64,000 bases of DNA from Chryseobacterium indologenes (GTDB taxonomy: Bacteria; Bacteroidota; Bacteroidia; Flavobacteriales; Weeksellaceae): positions 248,001-312,000 of the forward strand of contig NZ_LJOD01000002.1 of NCBI RefSeq assembly GCF_001295265.1, in the 5' to 3' direction. The stretch's first letter is position 1, and the number at the start of each line of letters is the position of its first letter. Below, piece after piece: positions 37,853 through 46,506 of this stretch. The position numbers and the translations under genes were made by a program. Below the pieces are notes generated by a model. It was given only the letters and a program-made list of their open reading frames with translations. It was not told the DNA's origin and made no database searches.

Positions 37853-38139
37853 TGGAGGTAAGAAGAATAACCGTAAACATTGCAGGAAGAGTGTATCCGC
37901 TGAACGTACCGGCCGCAGAGGAAGAAACTTTGCGTAAAGTAGGGAAGCAGATTGAAAATATGATTAAAGATTTTGAACAGAACTTCGATGTAAGAGATAA
38001 ACAGGATGCTCTGGCCATGTGTGCCCTTAAACTGGGAACCAATGCCGAAGTAGTTTCTCTTAACTACGAAAAAAATATAAATTCTACCAATGAGAGATTA
38101 AAAAAGATTAATCAATCGCTGGATGAAATCGGGAAATAG
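37852..38139 (+). CDS. zapA: Cell division protein ZapA
   Basis: A 95-residue FtsZ-ring stabiliser. It shows the ZapA opening VRRITVNIAGRVYPLNVPAAEEE, the core ENMIKDFEQ and RDKQDALAMCALKLG, then a C-terminal coiled coil. In many bacteria zapA is next to the 6S RNA gene, and the same arrangement is found here. Confidence 0.92.
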   Translation: MEVRRITVNIAGRVYPLNVPAAEEETLRKVGKQIENMIKDFEQNFDVRDKQDALAMCALKLGTNAEVVSLNYEKNINSTNERLKKINQSLDEIGK

Positions 38140-38157
38140 ATTTTTTTTCCTGAAAAA

Positions 38158-38331
38158 AACTGCCTACAATAATTCTAACACATTAAAGGTAAACTCAACG
38201 CTAAACAATTACCGAACAAATGTCCGCTGAATGGCGTGCCGGTTCGTCCGGATTACAGACAGCAGAAATCAGTTCAAATCGTGTTGATTAGGAGTTTACT
38301 CTCAATCTCTGGATTATTGTAGGCTTTTTTA
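38158..38331 (+). ncRNA. ssrS: 6S RNA (flavobacterial type)
   Basis: About 170 bases between zapA and rny. The terminal stem pairs GCCTACAATAATTC (38162-38175) with GGATTATTGTAGGC (38311-38324). A second stem GTAAACTC (38189-38196) pairs with GAGTTTAC (38292-38299). A central open region and an apical hairpin CCGGTTCGTCCGG (38239-38251) follow. A long rod with a central bubble is the 6S shape that mimics an open promoter and binds RNA polymerase. Six T after the stem end the RNA. It fits the known 6S-Flavo family in structure and location. Confidence 0.87.
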
Positions 38332-38367
38332 TTTAGATATGAAGACAATTAAAACTCAATATATATT

Positions 38368-39936
38368 ATGACAGCAGCCATTATAGCCGGCGTTATTTGC
38401 TTAGTTATCGGGGCGGTACTAGGGATGTTTTTCTCCAGAAGCTCACTAAACACTAAGGCAAAATTTATTATAGATGATGCAAAGAAAAATGCCGAAAACC
38501 TTATAGAAAAAGCAACCGTTCAAGCTGAATCCATAAAGAAAGAAAAGAACCTTCAGGCCAAAGAAAAATTTTTGGAACTGAAATCACAGCATGATGCAGA
38601 CATCCAGTCCCGCGAAAAGAAAATGCAGGAAGTAGAAAAAAGGACTAAAGACAAAGAGCACAAGCTGAATGACGAACTAAGCAAGATCGGAAAGCTTGAA
38701 AAAGACCTTGACAAGCAGATTGCAGATTACGCCAAGAAAAATGAAATCTTAGAAAGAAAGCAGCAGGAACTGGATACGGCAACCGCTAAAAAAGTGGAAA
38801 TCCTTGAAAAAATTTCCAATTACACCGCAGAAGAAGCTAAAGCAGAATTGGTAGAGACCATGAAAGCAGAAGCTAAAACAAGAGCTCAGGCACACGTTCA
38901 GGGAATCATGGAGGAAGCTCAGATGAACGCGAAGAACGAAGCCAGAAAAATTGTAATTCAGACGATCCAGAGAATCGGAACCGAGCAGGCTATCGAAAAT
39001 TCAGTATCTGTTTTCAACATTGAATCAGATGAGGTAAAAGGTAGAATTATCGGTAGAGAAGGTAGAAATATCCGTGCTTTAGAGGCAGTAACAGGTGTAG
39101 AAATTATCGTTGATGATACCCCTGAAGCGATCCTTCTTTCATGCTTCGATCCGGTAAGAAGAGAAATTGCAAGATTATCCCTTCACAGGCTCGTAACCGA
39201 TGGAAGAATCCACCCGGCAAGAATTGAAGAAGTGGTGGAAAAAACAAGAAAACAAATTGAAGAAGAGATCATTGAAGTAGGAAAAAGAACCATTATTGAT
39301 CTGGGAATTCATGGATTACACCCTGAGCTGATTAAAATTGTAGGGAGAATGAAATACCGTTCTTCTTACGGACAAAACTTACTTCAGCACTCCAGAGAAG
39401 TAGCGAATATTGCTGCAACAATGGCTGCTGAACTGGGATTAAACGTAAAACTGGCCAAGAGGGCAGGTCTGTTGCATGATATTGGTAAAGTTCCTGAGCA
39501 GGAATCTGAATTACCACATGCTTTATTAGGAATGCAGTGGGCGGAGAAGTACGGTGAAAATCCTGAAGTAGTTAATGCCATTGGAGCCCACCACGATGAA
39601 ATTGAAATGAAATCTCTTTTATCTCCGATCATTCAGGTAGCCGATGCAATTTCAGGGGCAAGACCGGGAGCAAGAAGACAGGTGTTGGAATCATACATTC
39701 AGAGATTAAAAGATCTTGAATCTGCAGCACTAAGCTTCGATGGTGTATCCAGCGCCTACGCAATTCAGGCTGGTAGAGAACTGAGAGTAATGGTAGAAAG
39801 CGGAAAAGTGAACGATGAAGTAGCTTCCCAGCTGTCTTACGACATCTCAGAAAAGATCCAGAACGAGCTTACTTATCCGGGACAGGTGAAAGTAACGGTA
39901 ATCAGAGAGACAAGAGCTGTGAATATTGCAAGATAA
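38368..39936 (+). CDS. rny: Ribonuclease Y
   Basis: Membrane-anchored endoribonuclease that starts mRNA decay; 522 residues. An N-terminal membrane segment ([18 protein letters not shown]) is followed by a long Lys/Glu coiled coil (to about 190), a KH domain ([20 protein letters not shown]) and an HD domain ([20 protein letters not shown], then [13 protein letters not shown] and [11 protein letters not shown]). All family landmarks are present. Confidence 0.96.
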   Translation: MTAAIIAGVICLVIGAVLGMFFSRSSLNTKAKFIIDDAKKNAENLIEKATVQAESIKKEKNLQAKEKFLELKSQHDADIQSREKKMQEVEKRTKDKEHKLNDELSKIGKLEKDLDKQIADYAKKNEILERKQQELDTATAKKVEILEKISNYTAEEAKAELVETMKAEAKTRAQAHVQGIMEEAQMNAKNEARKIVIQTIQRIGTEQAIENSVSVFNIESDEVKGRIIGREGRNIRALEAVTGVEIIVDDTPEAILLSCFDPVRREIARLSLHRLVTDGRIHPARIEEVVEKTRKQIEEEIIEVGKRTIIDLGIHGLHPELIKIVGRMKYRSSYGQNLLQHSREVANIAATMAAELGLNVKLAKRAGLLHDIGKVPEQESELPHALLGMQWAEKYGENPEVVNAIGAHHDEIEMKSLLSPIIQVADAISGARPGARRQVLESYIQRLKDLESAALSFDGVSSAYAIQAGRELRVMVESGKVNDEVASQLSYDISEKIQNELTYPGQVKVTVIRETRAVNIAR

Positions 39937-39957
39937 TAACAGATCAAGATATTTTAT

Positions 39958-39988
39958 AAAAACCTTTCAAGAAATTGGAAGGTTTTTT
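39958..39988 (+). terminator. rny terminator
   Basis: AAAACCTTTCAA pairs with TTGGAAGGTTTT around GAAA (one G-U pair), then T tract. The same stem-loop core recurs after the second GG-leader peptide at 42041. Confidence 0.88.
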
Positions 39989-40008
39989 ATTTTTATCAAA
40001 ACTTAAAA

Positions 40009-41250
40009 ATGCAAGAACTGTCTTTGTCTTCAAAATTGAAGTACATTTTTTCTATTCCCGTTATTATTTCCGCTTTGGGATACTTTGTAGATATTTATGA
40101 CCTGCTGTTATTCGGAATTGTGAGGATTCCCAGCTTAAAAGCATTAGGGCTTAACCCGGACACTGACGGAACCTTTATCCTGAACTGCCAGATGGTAGGG
40201 CTTCTTATCGGCGGCGTTTTCTGGGGGATTTTTGGAGATAAGAAAGGTAGGCTTTCCGTGCTTTTCGGATCTATATTAGTCTATTCTCTGGCGAATATAG
40301 CCTGCGGATTTCTGCCGTATTTTCCTAAAGAGCATTTAGTGTATCAATATGCTGCTTTAAGATTTATTGCAGGCATCGGACTGGCCGGAGAGCTGGGAGC
40401 AGGCATTACCCTTGTTTCTGAAAGCCTGCCGAAGAATCTCAGGGCAATAGGTACTTCAGTAGTGGCGGGATTTGGTCTGATGGGGGCGGTCGTGGCTCAA
40501 TTAACGGTAGAACTGGCCGGAGGATGGAATATTTCCTATATCATAGGCGGTATTATGGGCATCTTGCTGCTGTTGTTAAGAATCAGCGTTTCAGAATCAG
40601 GCATTTATAAGAATATTGAACATAAAAATGTCCCGAAAGGAAATTTTCTCTCCTTCTTTACCCATAAAGACCGTCTCATCAGATATCTGAAATGCATAGC
40701 GGTAGGGCTGCCTACCTGGTACTGTATCGGTATCCTGGCTGTTTTAGCCAACCAGTTTGCCCCTGAGTTTGGAATAAAGGATATCAGTCCCGGGAAAGCC
40801 ATTATGTGGGCTTATATAGGAATTTCTGTGGGTGATCTGCTGAGTGGTTTTATTTCTCATGCCCTGAAATCCCGAAAAATGGCCATATTTTATATGCTGC
40901 TTTTTACATTGGGCGGAGTAGGAATCATGCTGTTTGGAAATACAGATACAGAAACCAAATATTATTTTTTCTGCGTTTGGCTGGGATTGGGAACCGGATA
41001 TTGGGCGATGTTTGTTACTTTGGCAGCAGAGCAGTTCGGAACCAATATCAGGAATACAGCAACAACTACAGTTCCTAATATGGTAAGGGGGCTGGTGCCG
41101 GTAATGATTCTGGCTTTTGATTTTTTAAAGAATCATTTTACGGTAGTAATAAGTGCTGCTATAGTAGGAGTTGTTGTTTTTGGACTTGCTTTTTACTCTT
41201 CATTGACAATTTCTGAGACTCATAACAAGAATCTTGAATTTATAGAATAA
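40009..41250 (+). CDS. MFS transporter, metabolite:proton symporter-like
   Basis: A 413-residue protein with about 12 membrane segments. The MFS A-motif is seen as GVFWGIFGDKKGRLSVLFGS, then RFIAGIGLAGELGAGITLVSESLPKNLRAIGTS-type residues typical of sialate/aromatic-acid:H+ symporters. An IYDLLLFG motif in segment 1 also fits that group. The substrate cannot be read. It is the last ordinary gene before the peptide cluster, but nothing ties it to peptide export. Confidence 0.85.
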   Translation: MQELSLSSKLKYIFSIPVIISALGYFVDIYDLLLFGIVRIPSLKALGLNPDTDGTFILNCQMVGLLIGGVFWGIFGDKKGRLSVLFGSILVYSLANIACGFLPYFPKEHLVYQYAALRFIAGIGLAGELGAGITLVSESLPKNLRAIGTSVVAGFGLMGAVVAQLTVELAGGWNISYIIGGIMGILLLLLRISVSESGIYKNIEHKNVPKGNFLSFFTHKDRLIRYLKCIAVGLPTWYCIGILAVLANQFAPEFGIKDISPGKAIMWAYIGISVGDLLSGFISHALKSRKMAIFYMLLFTLGGVGIMLFGNTDTETKYYFFCVWLGLGTGYWAMFVTLAAEQFGTNIRNTATTTVPNMVRGLVPVMILAFDFLKNHFTVVISAAIVGVVVFGLAFYSSLTISETHNKNLEFIE

Positions 41251-41369
41251 TTTTTTTTGTTTAAAAGTTATATTTTCAAAATATATTTTAATTTTTTATA
41301 ATTTATGTAATATTTTAAACAAATTATTATTATTAATACGTGTTATTGGTTAAATCAATGCGAATTTTA

Positions 41370-41399
41370 TTGTTTTAGTTTTATAATTGTTTAGTTTTG
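41370..41399 (+). promoter_or_regulatory. Promoter of GG-leader peptide 1 (TTG-N19-TAGTTTTG)
   Basis: TTG at 41370-41372 and TAGTTTTG at 41392-41399, full consensus, 44 bases ahead of the ATG. Confidence 0.75.
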
Positions 41400-41443
41400 A
41401 AATGTAATAAAAAACAAACGTTTAATCTTAAAACAAAATTATT

Positions 41444-41599
41444 ATGAAAAATGCTAAGAAACTAAAAACAGCAGATTTGAAAAACATTAAAGGCGGAAAC
41501 GGAACTCCGGATTTATCTAAGTGCTATTGCATTTGTGGAGGTATCGTAGGAGGTCCTGCTTATTGCGCTGACTATGTGGATTGTTCACTAAGTTTTTAA
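41444..41599 (+). CDS. GG-leader Cys-rich peptide 1 (bacteriocin-like)
   Basis: A 51-residue peptide. The leader MKNAKKLKTADLKNIKGG ends in a double glycine, the usual cleavage point for peptidase-containing ABC exporters. The core has five cysteines spaced CX1CX1CX9CX5C and shares PDLS, GP/GGP and YC with peptides 2 and 3. It has its own promoter and terminator. Chryseobacterium-type bacteriocin-like/RiPP precursors have this leader; activity is unknown. Confidence 0.85.
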   Translation: MKNAKKLKTADLKNIKGGNGTPDLSKCYCICGGIVGGPAYCADYVDCSLSF

Positions 41600-41664
41600 T
41601 GAGATTATCATTTAGCGATTGAAAGCTATTCAGATAGAATAAGTATTTCAAATTTTAACAAATG

Positions 41665-41693
41665 GCCTTTCGGGATAACCGGAAGGCTTTTTT
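41665..41693 (+). terminator. Terminator after peptide 1
   Basis: GCCTTTCGG pairs with CCGGAAGGC around GATAA, then six T. Confidence 0.88.
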
Positions 41694-41792
41694 GATGATC
41701 AACGGTTTCTTGGTTAAACTATCATATTAAGATTGAAATTAATGTACTATTGAGATTTATATTAAATAGTGCTCTATGTAATTAATAATGTT

Positions 41793-41800
41793 TAACTTTG
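41793..41800 (+). promoter_or_regulatory. Promoter -7 element TAACTTTG of peptide 2
   Basis: Same element and similar distance to the ATG (49 bases) as for peptides 1 and 3; the -33 trinucleotide is GTG or unclear. Confidence 0.65.
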
Positions 41801-41849
41801 ATAATAGACTAAATTATTTTATAAATTTTCAAACTAAATCACAATCATT

Positions 41850-42020
41850 ATGAAAAATGCTAAAAAATTAACAAAAACAGATCTTAAAAACATTACAGGA
41901 GGAGTTGGCGGAGCGACTACTCCCGATCTTTCAAAATGTGGCTGCAGCTGTACAGGAGCAGTAACAGGACCAACTTACTGTATAAAGTATAAAAGGTGTC
42001 TGCAGGTAATAACCTGTTGA
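41850..42020 (+). CDS. GG-leader Cys-rich peptide 2 (bacteriocin-like)
   Basis: A 56-residue peptide with leader MKNAKKLTKTDLKNITGG and a core with PDLS followed by the same CX1CX1CX9CX5C spacing (CGCSC, then YC, then RC) plus a sixth, C-terminal cysteine. The leader is nearly identical to those of peptides 1 and 3, indicating tandem duplication. Only the residues between the cysteines vary, most strongly in the last third. Confidence 0.87.
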   Translation: MKNAKKLTKTDLKNITGGVGGATTPDLSKCGCSCTGAVTGPTYCIKYKRCLQVITC

Positions 42021-42040
42021 TATAAAATATTTAATTATCA

Positions 42041-42070
42041 AGCCTTTCAAGAAATTGGAAGGCTTTGCTT
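42041..42070 (+). terminator. Terminator after peptide 2
   Basis: AGCCTTTCAA pairs with TTGGAAGGCT around GAAA; the loop and stem core match the rny terminator. Confidence 0.82.
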
Positions 42071-42394
42071 TTAAAGCTATCGGTCTTTTTTTACAAAAGT
42101 ATAAAAAAGAAGAGTAGAAGCAGATCAACATCTTTTCTTAAGGTCTTCTTAACTTCCCTCTTCAACCTTTGTCAGCCGGATATTCTTTATCCCCGGTTTA
42201 ATTTAAAAAGGATAGAAAATACTTTTAAGGAAGGGATTAAAAAATTACTTTCCCTTATTATTGCGCCATTATAATACGCTGTTGAAATCATGAGATAATA
42301 AAATTGTTTAATAAATATGCCGGATCTGAATTTCTTAATTGCGCCAATAAAACTAATGAAATCAAGCTTTTATTAAATTTTATAATAAATTATG
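42071..42394. other. Non-coding spacer between peptides 2 and 3
   Basis: AT-rich. A possible 69-codon frame (42065-42274) is low-complexity, basic and overlaps the terminator, so it is not accepted. No further GG-leader copy is seen in either strand. Confidence 0.6.
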
Positions 42395-42424
42395 TTGCGA
42401 ATAATTAATATTTGTTTAACTTTG
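42395..42424 (+). promoter_or_regulatory. Promoter of GG-leader peptide 3 (TTG-N19-TAACTTTG)
   Basis: TTG at 42395-42397 and TAACTTTG at 42417-42424, full consensus, 44 bases before the ATG. Confidence 0.78.
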
Positions 42425-42468
42425 GGAAGTAACTAAACTATATTATTAAATCTCAAATCACAACCATT

Positions 42469-42648
42469 ATGAAAAATGCTAAAAAGCTAACAAAAGCAGA
42501 TCTTAAAAACATTGCAGGAGGAATAAGCGGAAATCCTGATTTATCCCTTTGCGGATGCAGCTGCTCAGGTTCTGTAACAGGACCATGGTACTGCGTGCAG
42601 TATATCGCCTGTACACAGGGATATAACTGTGGCGAGGCAGCAATGTAA
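42469..42648 (+). CDS. GG-leader Cys-rich peptide 3 (bacteriocin-like)
   Basis: A 59-residue peptide with leader MKNAKKLTKADLKNIAGG and a core with PDLS, CGCSC, then GP and YC, then C at the fixed spacing CX1CX1CX9CX5C, and one extra C-terminal cysteine (YNCGEAAM). It is closest to peptide 2 in the centre (CGCSC, VTGP). No lanthionine synthetase, radical SAM enzyme, YcaO or peptidase-ABC gene is in the window, so maturation and export genes must lie elsewhere if they exist. Confidence 0.87.
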   Translation: MKNAKKLTKADLKNIAGGISGNPDLSLCGCSCSGSVTGPWYCVQYIACTQGYNCGEAAM

Positions 42649-42692
42649 GAGTTATTTCAGTATAGAAATAAACATTTCCACATTTAATATGC

Positions 42693-42722
42693 AAAAGCCT
42701 TTCGGATTTCCGGAAGGTTTTT
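42693..42722 (+). terminator. Terminator after peptide 3
   Basis: CCTTTCGG pairs with CCGGAAGG around ATTT, then T tract; the stem is the same as after peptide 1. Confidence 0.85.
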
Positions 42723-43009
42723 GTGCTTTATGGGTATCAGGAAAGCTCAATTGAGCTGTGCCGGATCTGTTTTCATTAAATCAATAAAAACAGATCACCT
42801 GGATTCTGAGAGAAAAAGGACTACGATTGTGACGTTAATGATGTTTACAGTAATATGCCTGCTTCACGGAATTGAGTCTACACTTTGCCCTCAAAAATAA
42901 GCAATGTCTATAAATGAGCCTTTGCACTTGGGAAAACCCCGGTATTAAATCCGGTCATTTATCTGAATTAAAGGTTTTTGTTGTACAATTTCAATAAAAA
43001 TAGTAAAGC
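42723..43009. other. Spacer between peptide 3 and yeiH
   Basis: Contains the perfect palindrome AGCTCAATTGAGCT and a 56-codon frame (42730-42900) with no family resemblance. A small GC-rich hairpin near 42940 (ACCCCGGTATTAAATCCGGT) may end minus-strand yeiH transcription. Nothing else is supported. Confidence 0.5.
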
Positions 43010-43945
43010 TTAATACATAATATAAAGCAAGCTTCCCACACTGATCACGATCCACAGGATAACAGCCATAGCCAATGGTTTCATTCCAATCGTTTTTAAA
43101 ACCTGTACAGAAAGAGTAGAACCTATAAAAAATAACGTCAGGTTCAGTCCGGATCTGGCCAGTGAAGTTACAGTGCTGCTGATGTGGCCGAAGACAGGTA
43201 AATAAGTATTCAGAAGAATAGCAAGGATAAACCATCCGATAAACCATGGGACTTTAACTCCGGATTTTTTATTTTTGAAAATAAGCATGGTGATTGCAGA
43301 AACCGGAATAATCCATAGTGCACGGGCTAGTTTTACTGTTGTAGCCGTTTTTAAGGCTTCATATCCGTATTTTCCGGCAGCACCTACTACAGAGCTGGTA
43401 TCATGAATCCCTATTGCGCACCATAGCCCAAACTGTTCCTGAGAAAGATGAAGCAGATGTCCGATAGCGGGATAAATAAACAAAGCGACAGAATTTAAAG
43501 TAAAAACAATAGCAAGTCCCAGCGATATTTCTTTGGTATCCGGCTTAATGATAGGAGAGACAGCAGCAATGGCGCTTCCTCCGCAGATTGCTGTTCCTGC
43601 AGAAATAAGGTAGGAAAGCTTTTTCTCCAGTTTAAATACCCTTCCCAGAACATACCCAAGAACCATAACGGTAATAATGCTCATTACAGTTAGCAGGAAA
43701 CCGGATTTTCCGGCCTGTAAAGCTTCATCCAGTCTGAGCCCAAAGCCAAGGCCGACAATGGAGACCTGTAGCAGTAAGTGAATATACTGATGGAGATGTT
43801 TTTCAAACGGATTGCCAATGAGAACAGCTACAACGAACCCTGCTGTCAGGGCAATTGGTGAAGAAATCCATGGGGTGAGGCATAAAACAGCAAGAACAAT
43901 GAAAACTGTTTTGCGTAATGTATTGTTTGGGATGAAATCTTTCAT
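43010..43945 (-). CDS. YeiH-family (UPF0324) putative sulfate/sulfite exporter
   Basis: A 311-residue membrane protein with about ten hydrophobic segments and the family signature SAGTAICGGSAIAAVSP, then LGLAIVFTLNSVALFIYP and GIHDTSSVVGAA. The family is labelled a putative sulfate exporter; transport has been little studied. It is downstream of a LysR gene in the same orientation, the arrangement seen for yeiE and yeiH in enterobacteria. Confidence 0.88.
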   Translation of the reverse strand: MKDFIPNNTLRKTVFIVLAVLCLTPWISSPIALTAGFVVAVLIGNPFEKHLHQYIHLLLQVSIVGLGFGLRLDEALQAGKSGFLLTVMSIITVMVLGYVLGRVFKLEKKLSYLISAGTAICGGSAIAAVSPIIKPDTKEISLGLAIVFTLNSVALFIYPAIGHLLHLSQEQFGLWCAIGIHDTSSVVGAAGKYGYEALKTATTVKLARALWIIPVSAITMLIFKNKKSGVKVPWFIGWFILAILLNTYLPVFGHISSTVTSLARSGLNLTLFFIGSTLSVQVLKTIGMKPLAMAVILWIVISVGSLLYIMY

Positions 43946-44089
43946 GTATAAGTTTTGAAATCAGACCCCAAAATTCTGTAATTAATTATAATAAAATAAA
44001 TTGTATTTTGTTATATAGGATAACTTTTTGTTATAATAAAAGATGAAAATGTTATTGCTGAAAGACAGAAGGAAATAATACGGTGTATT

Positions 44090-44971
44090 TTATAATAAAC
44101 CTGTAAATCTCAAAAATAATTTAATTAATTCTGATTGCTCTCCCTTTGGAAGAATAAAATGGAAATTTCTTTCGATGCTGAAGTTTTTAATGTCAATTAT
44201 TGTAAGCGTATTGTTTTTCAGTTCATTGATGATGGTGCTGATAGATAAAAATGCCATACAGTCTGAATGAAGAAGGTAGTTTTTGATGCTCTCACTGCTT
44301 CCCAGCTGAATAACCGTATGGAGTTCTTCAATAGGAATACCTTTTTCCTTTAATCGGTTTTGAATAAACTCCTGCGTTCCCGAGCCCTGTTCCCGGAAAA
44401 TAAGATCCAGGCTGTAAAGGTCTTTCAGGCTTATTGTTTTATGGGCTGAAGGATGATCATATTTTGTAGCCAGAACAATTTCGTCGGCCTTAAACGGCTG
44501 ATACTCAAAAAAAGAAGATTGGGATTCTCCTTCAATAATGCCGAGATCTATTTTGCCCTCCTTTAAAAGATCAGAAATAGTTTCAGTATTATGAGCGATC
44601 AGCTCAATCCTGATATCCCTGTAATAACTGTTGAACTTGGCAAGAATTTCAGGCAGTATGTACTGGGCAACAGTAGTGCTGGCTCCGATAATCAGCTTTC
44701 CTTTGTGCTGCTCATTGATCTGGCTGATTTCAAATTCCAGGTCGCGGTAGATATTCCGGATCTTTTCGGCATATTCATATAAGATTTTTCCACCCTGTGT
44801 AAGCTGGATGGAGGTTCCTTTTCTGTCAAACAGCTTTATTCCGAACTGATTTTCAATTTCTTTTATATGTTTGGTTACGGCCGGCTGGGAAATATGAAGT
44901 TCTTCTGAAGCTTTAGTAAAGCTTAGTCTGGAAGCTGTTGTATGGAAAACTTTTAATCTGTAATCAAACAT
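44090..44971 (-). CDS. LysR-family transcriptional regulator
   Basis: A 293-residue regulator with an N-terminal winged helix-turn-helix (FHTTASRLSFTKASEELHIS, then QPAVTKHIKEIE) and a C-terminal effector domain (KLIIGASTTVAQYILPEIL onward). It probably controls the adjacent yeiH gene; the pairing with YeiH suggests a sulphur-oxyanion signal, by analogy with YeiE. The 144-base gap to yeiH is AT-rich with several ATAAnnTTAT-like words that could be its operator. Confidence 0.88.
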   Translation of the reverse strand: MFDYRLKVFHTTASRLSFTKASEELHISQPAVTKHIKEIENQFGIKLFDRKGTSIQLTQGGKILYEYAEKIRNIYRDLEFEISQINEQHKGKLIIGASTTVAQYILPEILAKFNSYYRDIRIELIAHNTETISDLLKEGKIDLGIIEGESQSSFFEYQPFKADEIVLATKYDHPSAHKTISLKDLYSLDLIFREQGSGTQEFIQNRLKEKGIPIEELHTVIQLGSSESIKNYLLHSDCMAFLSISTIINELKNNTLTIIDIKNFSIERNFHFILPKGEQSELIKLFLRFTGLL

Positions 44972-45095
44972 TCTGTAGATTTATCGGGCAAACTTAAGGA
45001 TTTTCGGGGAATAGAAGAATGAATGGTCAATAATGAATTGGCTATGCAATGAATTTTAAGACTCCAAATAATTCATCACTGGCATTTCTACCCTT

Positions 45096-46403
45096 TTACA
45101 AAAACTCCGAAACAGATTTAGCCTCCCGGGAAGCATATCTTCTGTTTTTAGCTTCTCCGATTTTCTGTTTCGTATAAATACTGTTGTGGCCGGAAAGTAG
45201 GTAAGAAACTACACAGGCAATAGCAATATAAACTCCGCATTCAGCTCCGAAAAGCTCTATTCCCATCAGAATACAGGCTAGTGGCGTATTGGTAGCTCCG
45301 GCGAAAACGGCCACAAAACCCATTCCTGCCAGCAGGCCAAACGGCAGAGGGATGAAAAGAGATAAAGCACTTCCTAAGCTGGCTCCGATAAAAAAGAGAG
45401 GTGTTACCTCGCCGCCTTTGAATCCTGCGGATAAGGTGATGATGGTTAATATCATTTTTAAGGCAAAATCATAAAGGGGAAGCTGTTTTTCAAAAGATTC
45501 CACAATAACGGGCACTCCAAGACCAATGTATCGGGTAGTTCCCATAGCGAATACAGCCAAAGCGATGATAATACCGCCAATTACAGGGCGAAACGGAGGG
45601 TATTGAATCTTTGACTTAAAAACCGAACCAACCCAATGGATCATCCTGCTGAAAGCAGCGGCGCAGATTCCAAAAGCAATACCAGCCAGAATACTGTATA
45701 GAACAGGCATTAACTCAAGTTTAGGAATAAGGCTGATATGGTAATGGGTATGTTTTACATTCCAGAGATTGGTAGACCAGTCAGCAAGAATAGCAGAAGC
45801 AAAGGCCGGAAAAATGGCATTGTAACGTATTTTTCCGATCAGGAAAACTTCAAGCCCGAATACTGCTCCGGCCAGTGGAGTTCCGAAAACAGATCCGAAA
45901 CCGGCAGCAATTGCGGCAATAAGCAGAATTCTTCGTTCACTTTTATCCAGTTTGAATGGCTTACTGAGCTGGCCGGCTATAGCTCCGGCCATCTGAAGGG
46001 CTGTTCCCTCACGGCCTGCTGACCCTCCGAAAAAATGAGTGGCAATAGTTCCCAGATAAACAAAAGGAGCCATCCTGAACGGAATAATTTCCTTCGGATC
46101 ATGAATATTGTCGATCAGCAAATTATTTCCCGCATCAACATCTTTTCCGAAGTAATAATATAAAAGCCCAATTAAAAAACCTGCAACAGGAAGCAGCGCA
46201 ATCAGCCAAAGATGACTTTCCCTGAAATTAGTGGCCCATTCCAAAGACTGAAGAAACCCTGCAGATGCTGTTCCCACAAGAGCTCCCAGAATCATACTGA
46301 TGCACAGCCATTTTACAATATAAGGCAGTGCGGGATATTTTCTAAAGAAAAATTGCAGATGAAATATTGTTTTCCTGGTAAATGTTCGTTGTTTTTTTGA
46401 CAT
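45096..46403 (-). CDS. CLC-type anion antiporter, probably fluoride/proton (CLC-F)
   Basis: A 435-residue CLC protein with about ten or eleven membrane segments. The gating-glutamate motif is GGSAGREGTALQM (GREGT rather than GREGP). The region aligned with the canonical GSGIP chloride-binding serine reads DAGNNLLID, so that serine is absent, as expected for fluoride-type CLCs. A late pore motif is KGGEVTPLFFIGASLG. The fluoride riboswitch directly upstream is the main reason for preferring fluoride export over chloride transport. Confidence 0.88.
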   Translation of the reverse strand: MSKKQRTFTRKTIFHLQFFFRKYPALPYIVKWLCISMILGALVGTASAGFLQSLEWATNFRESHLWLIALLPVAGFLIGLLYYYFGKDVDAGNNLLIDNIHDPKEIIPFRMAPFVYLGTIATHFFGGSAGREGTALQMAGAIAGQLSKPFKLDKSERRILLIAAIAAGFGSVFGTPLAGAVFGLEVFLIGKIRYNAIFPAFASAILADWSTNLWNVKHTHYHISLIPKLELMPVLYSILAGIAFGICAAAFSRMIHWVGSVFKSKIQYPPFRPVIGGIIIALAVFAMGTTRYIGLGVPVIVESFEKQLPLYDFALKMILTIITLSAGFKGGEVTPLFFIGASLGSALSLFIPLPFGLLAGMGFVAVFAGATNTPLACILMGIELFGAECGVYIAIACVVSYLLSGHNSIYTKQKIGEAKNRRYASREAKSVSEFL

Positions 46404-46409
46404 ACTTAT

Positions 46410-46445
46410 CCTGATTAGTTATTGGTTAATAACCTCTTAATCAGG
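46410..46445 (-). promoter_or_regulatory. Expression-platform hairpin of the fluoride riboswitch
   Basis: CCTGATTA (46438-46445) pairs with TAATCAGG (46410-46417), with an inner stem GTTATT/AATAAC. It ends six bases before the ATG and covers the AGGA-like stretch; no T-run follows, so it fits control of translation. Its first two bases are shared with the aptamer pseudoknot strand. Confidence 0.65.
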
Positions 46446-46495
46446 CGTCATCAGCTTTTGTAAAGCGGTTGGGTAAGGAAGAGCACCATTTCCTT
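46443..46495 (-). promoter_or_regulatory. Fluoride riboswitch aptamer (crcB motif)
   Basis: Read on the minus strand it has the crcB-motif parts in order: P1 AAGGAA/TTCCTT enclosing ATGGTGCTC, the linker ACCCAACCGC, a P2 hairpin GCTTT/AAAGC, then CTGATGACGCC. GGTG (46484-46487) in the P1 loop can pair with CGCC (46444-46447), the conserved pseudoknot. AACCGC and GCTGATGACGCC are the recognisable consensus words. It precedes a CLC gene, a typical target. Confidence 0.88.
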
Positions 46496-46506
46496 TTTTG
46501 ATATTG

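Noticed and set aside
42065..42274. 69-codon plus-strand frame after peptide 2
   Set aside because: Low complexity, overlaps the terminator, no promoter, leader pattern or family resemblance.
42730..42900. 56-codon plus-strand frame after peptide 3
   Set aside because: No recognisable motif, no promoter after the terminator and no GG leader; may be chance.
45096..46403. Plain voltage-gated chloride channel
   Set aside because: The upstream fluoride riboswitch and the missing canonical serine motif favour a fluoride-type CLC; chloride transport is kept only as the alternative.
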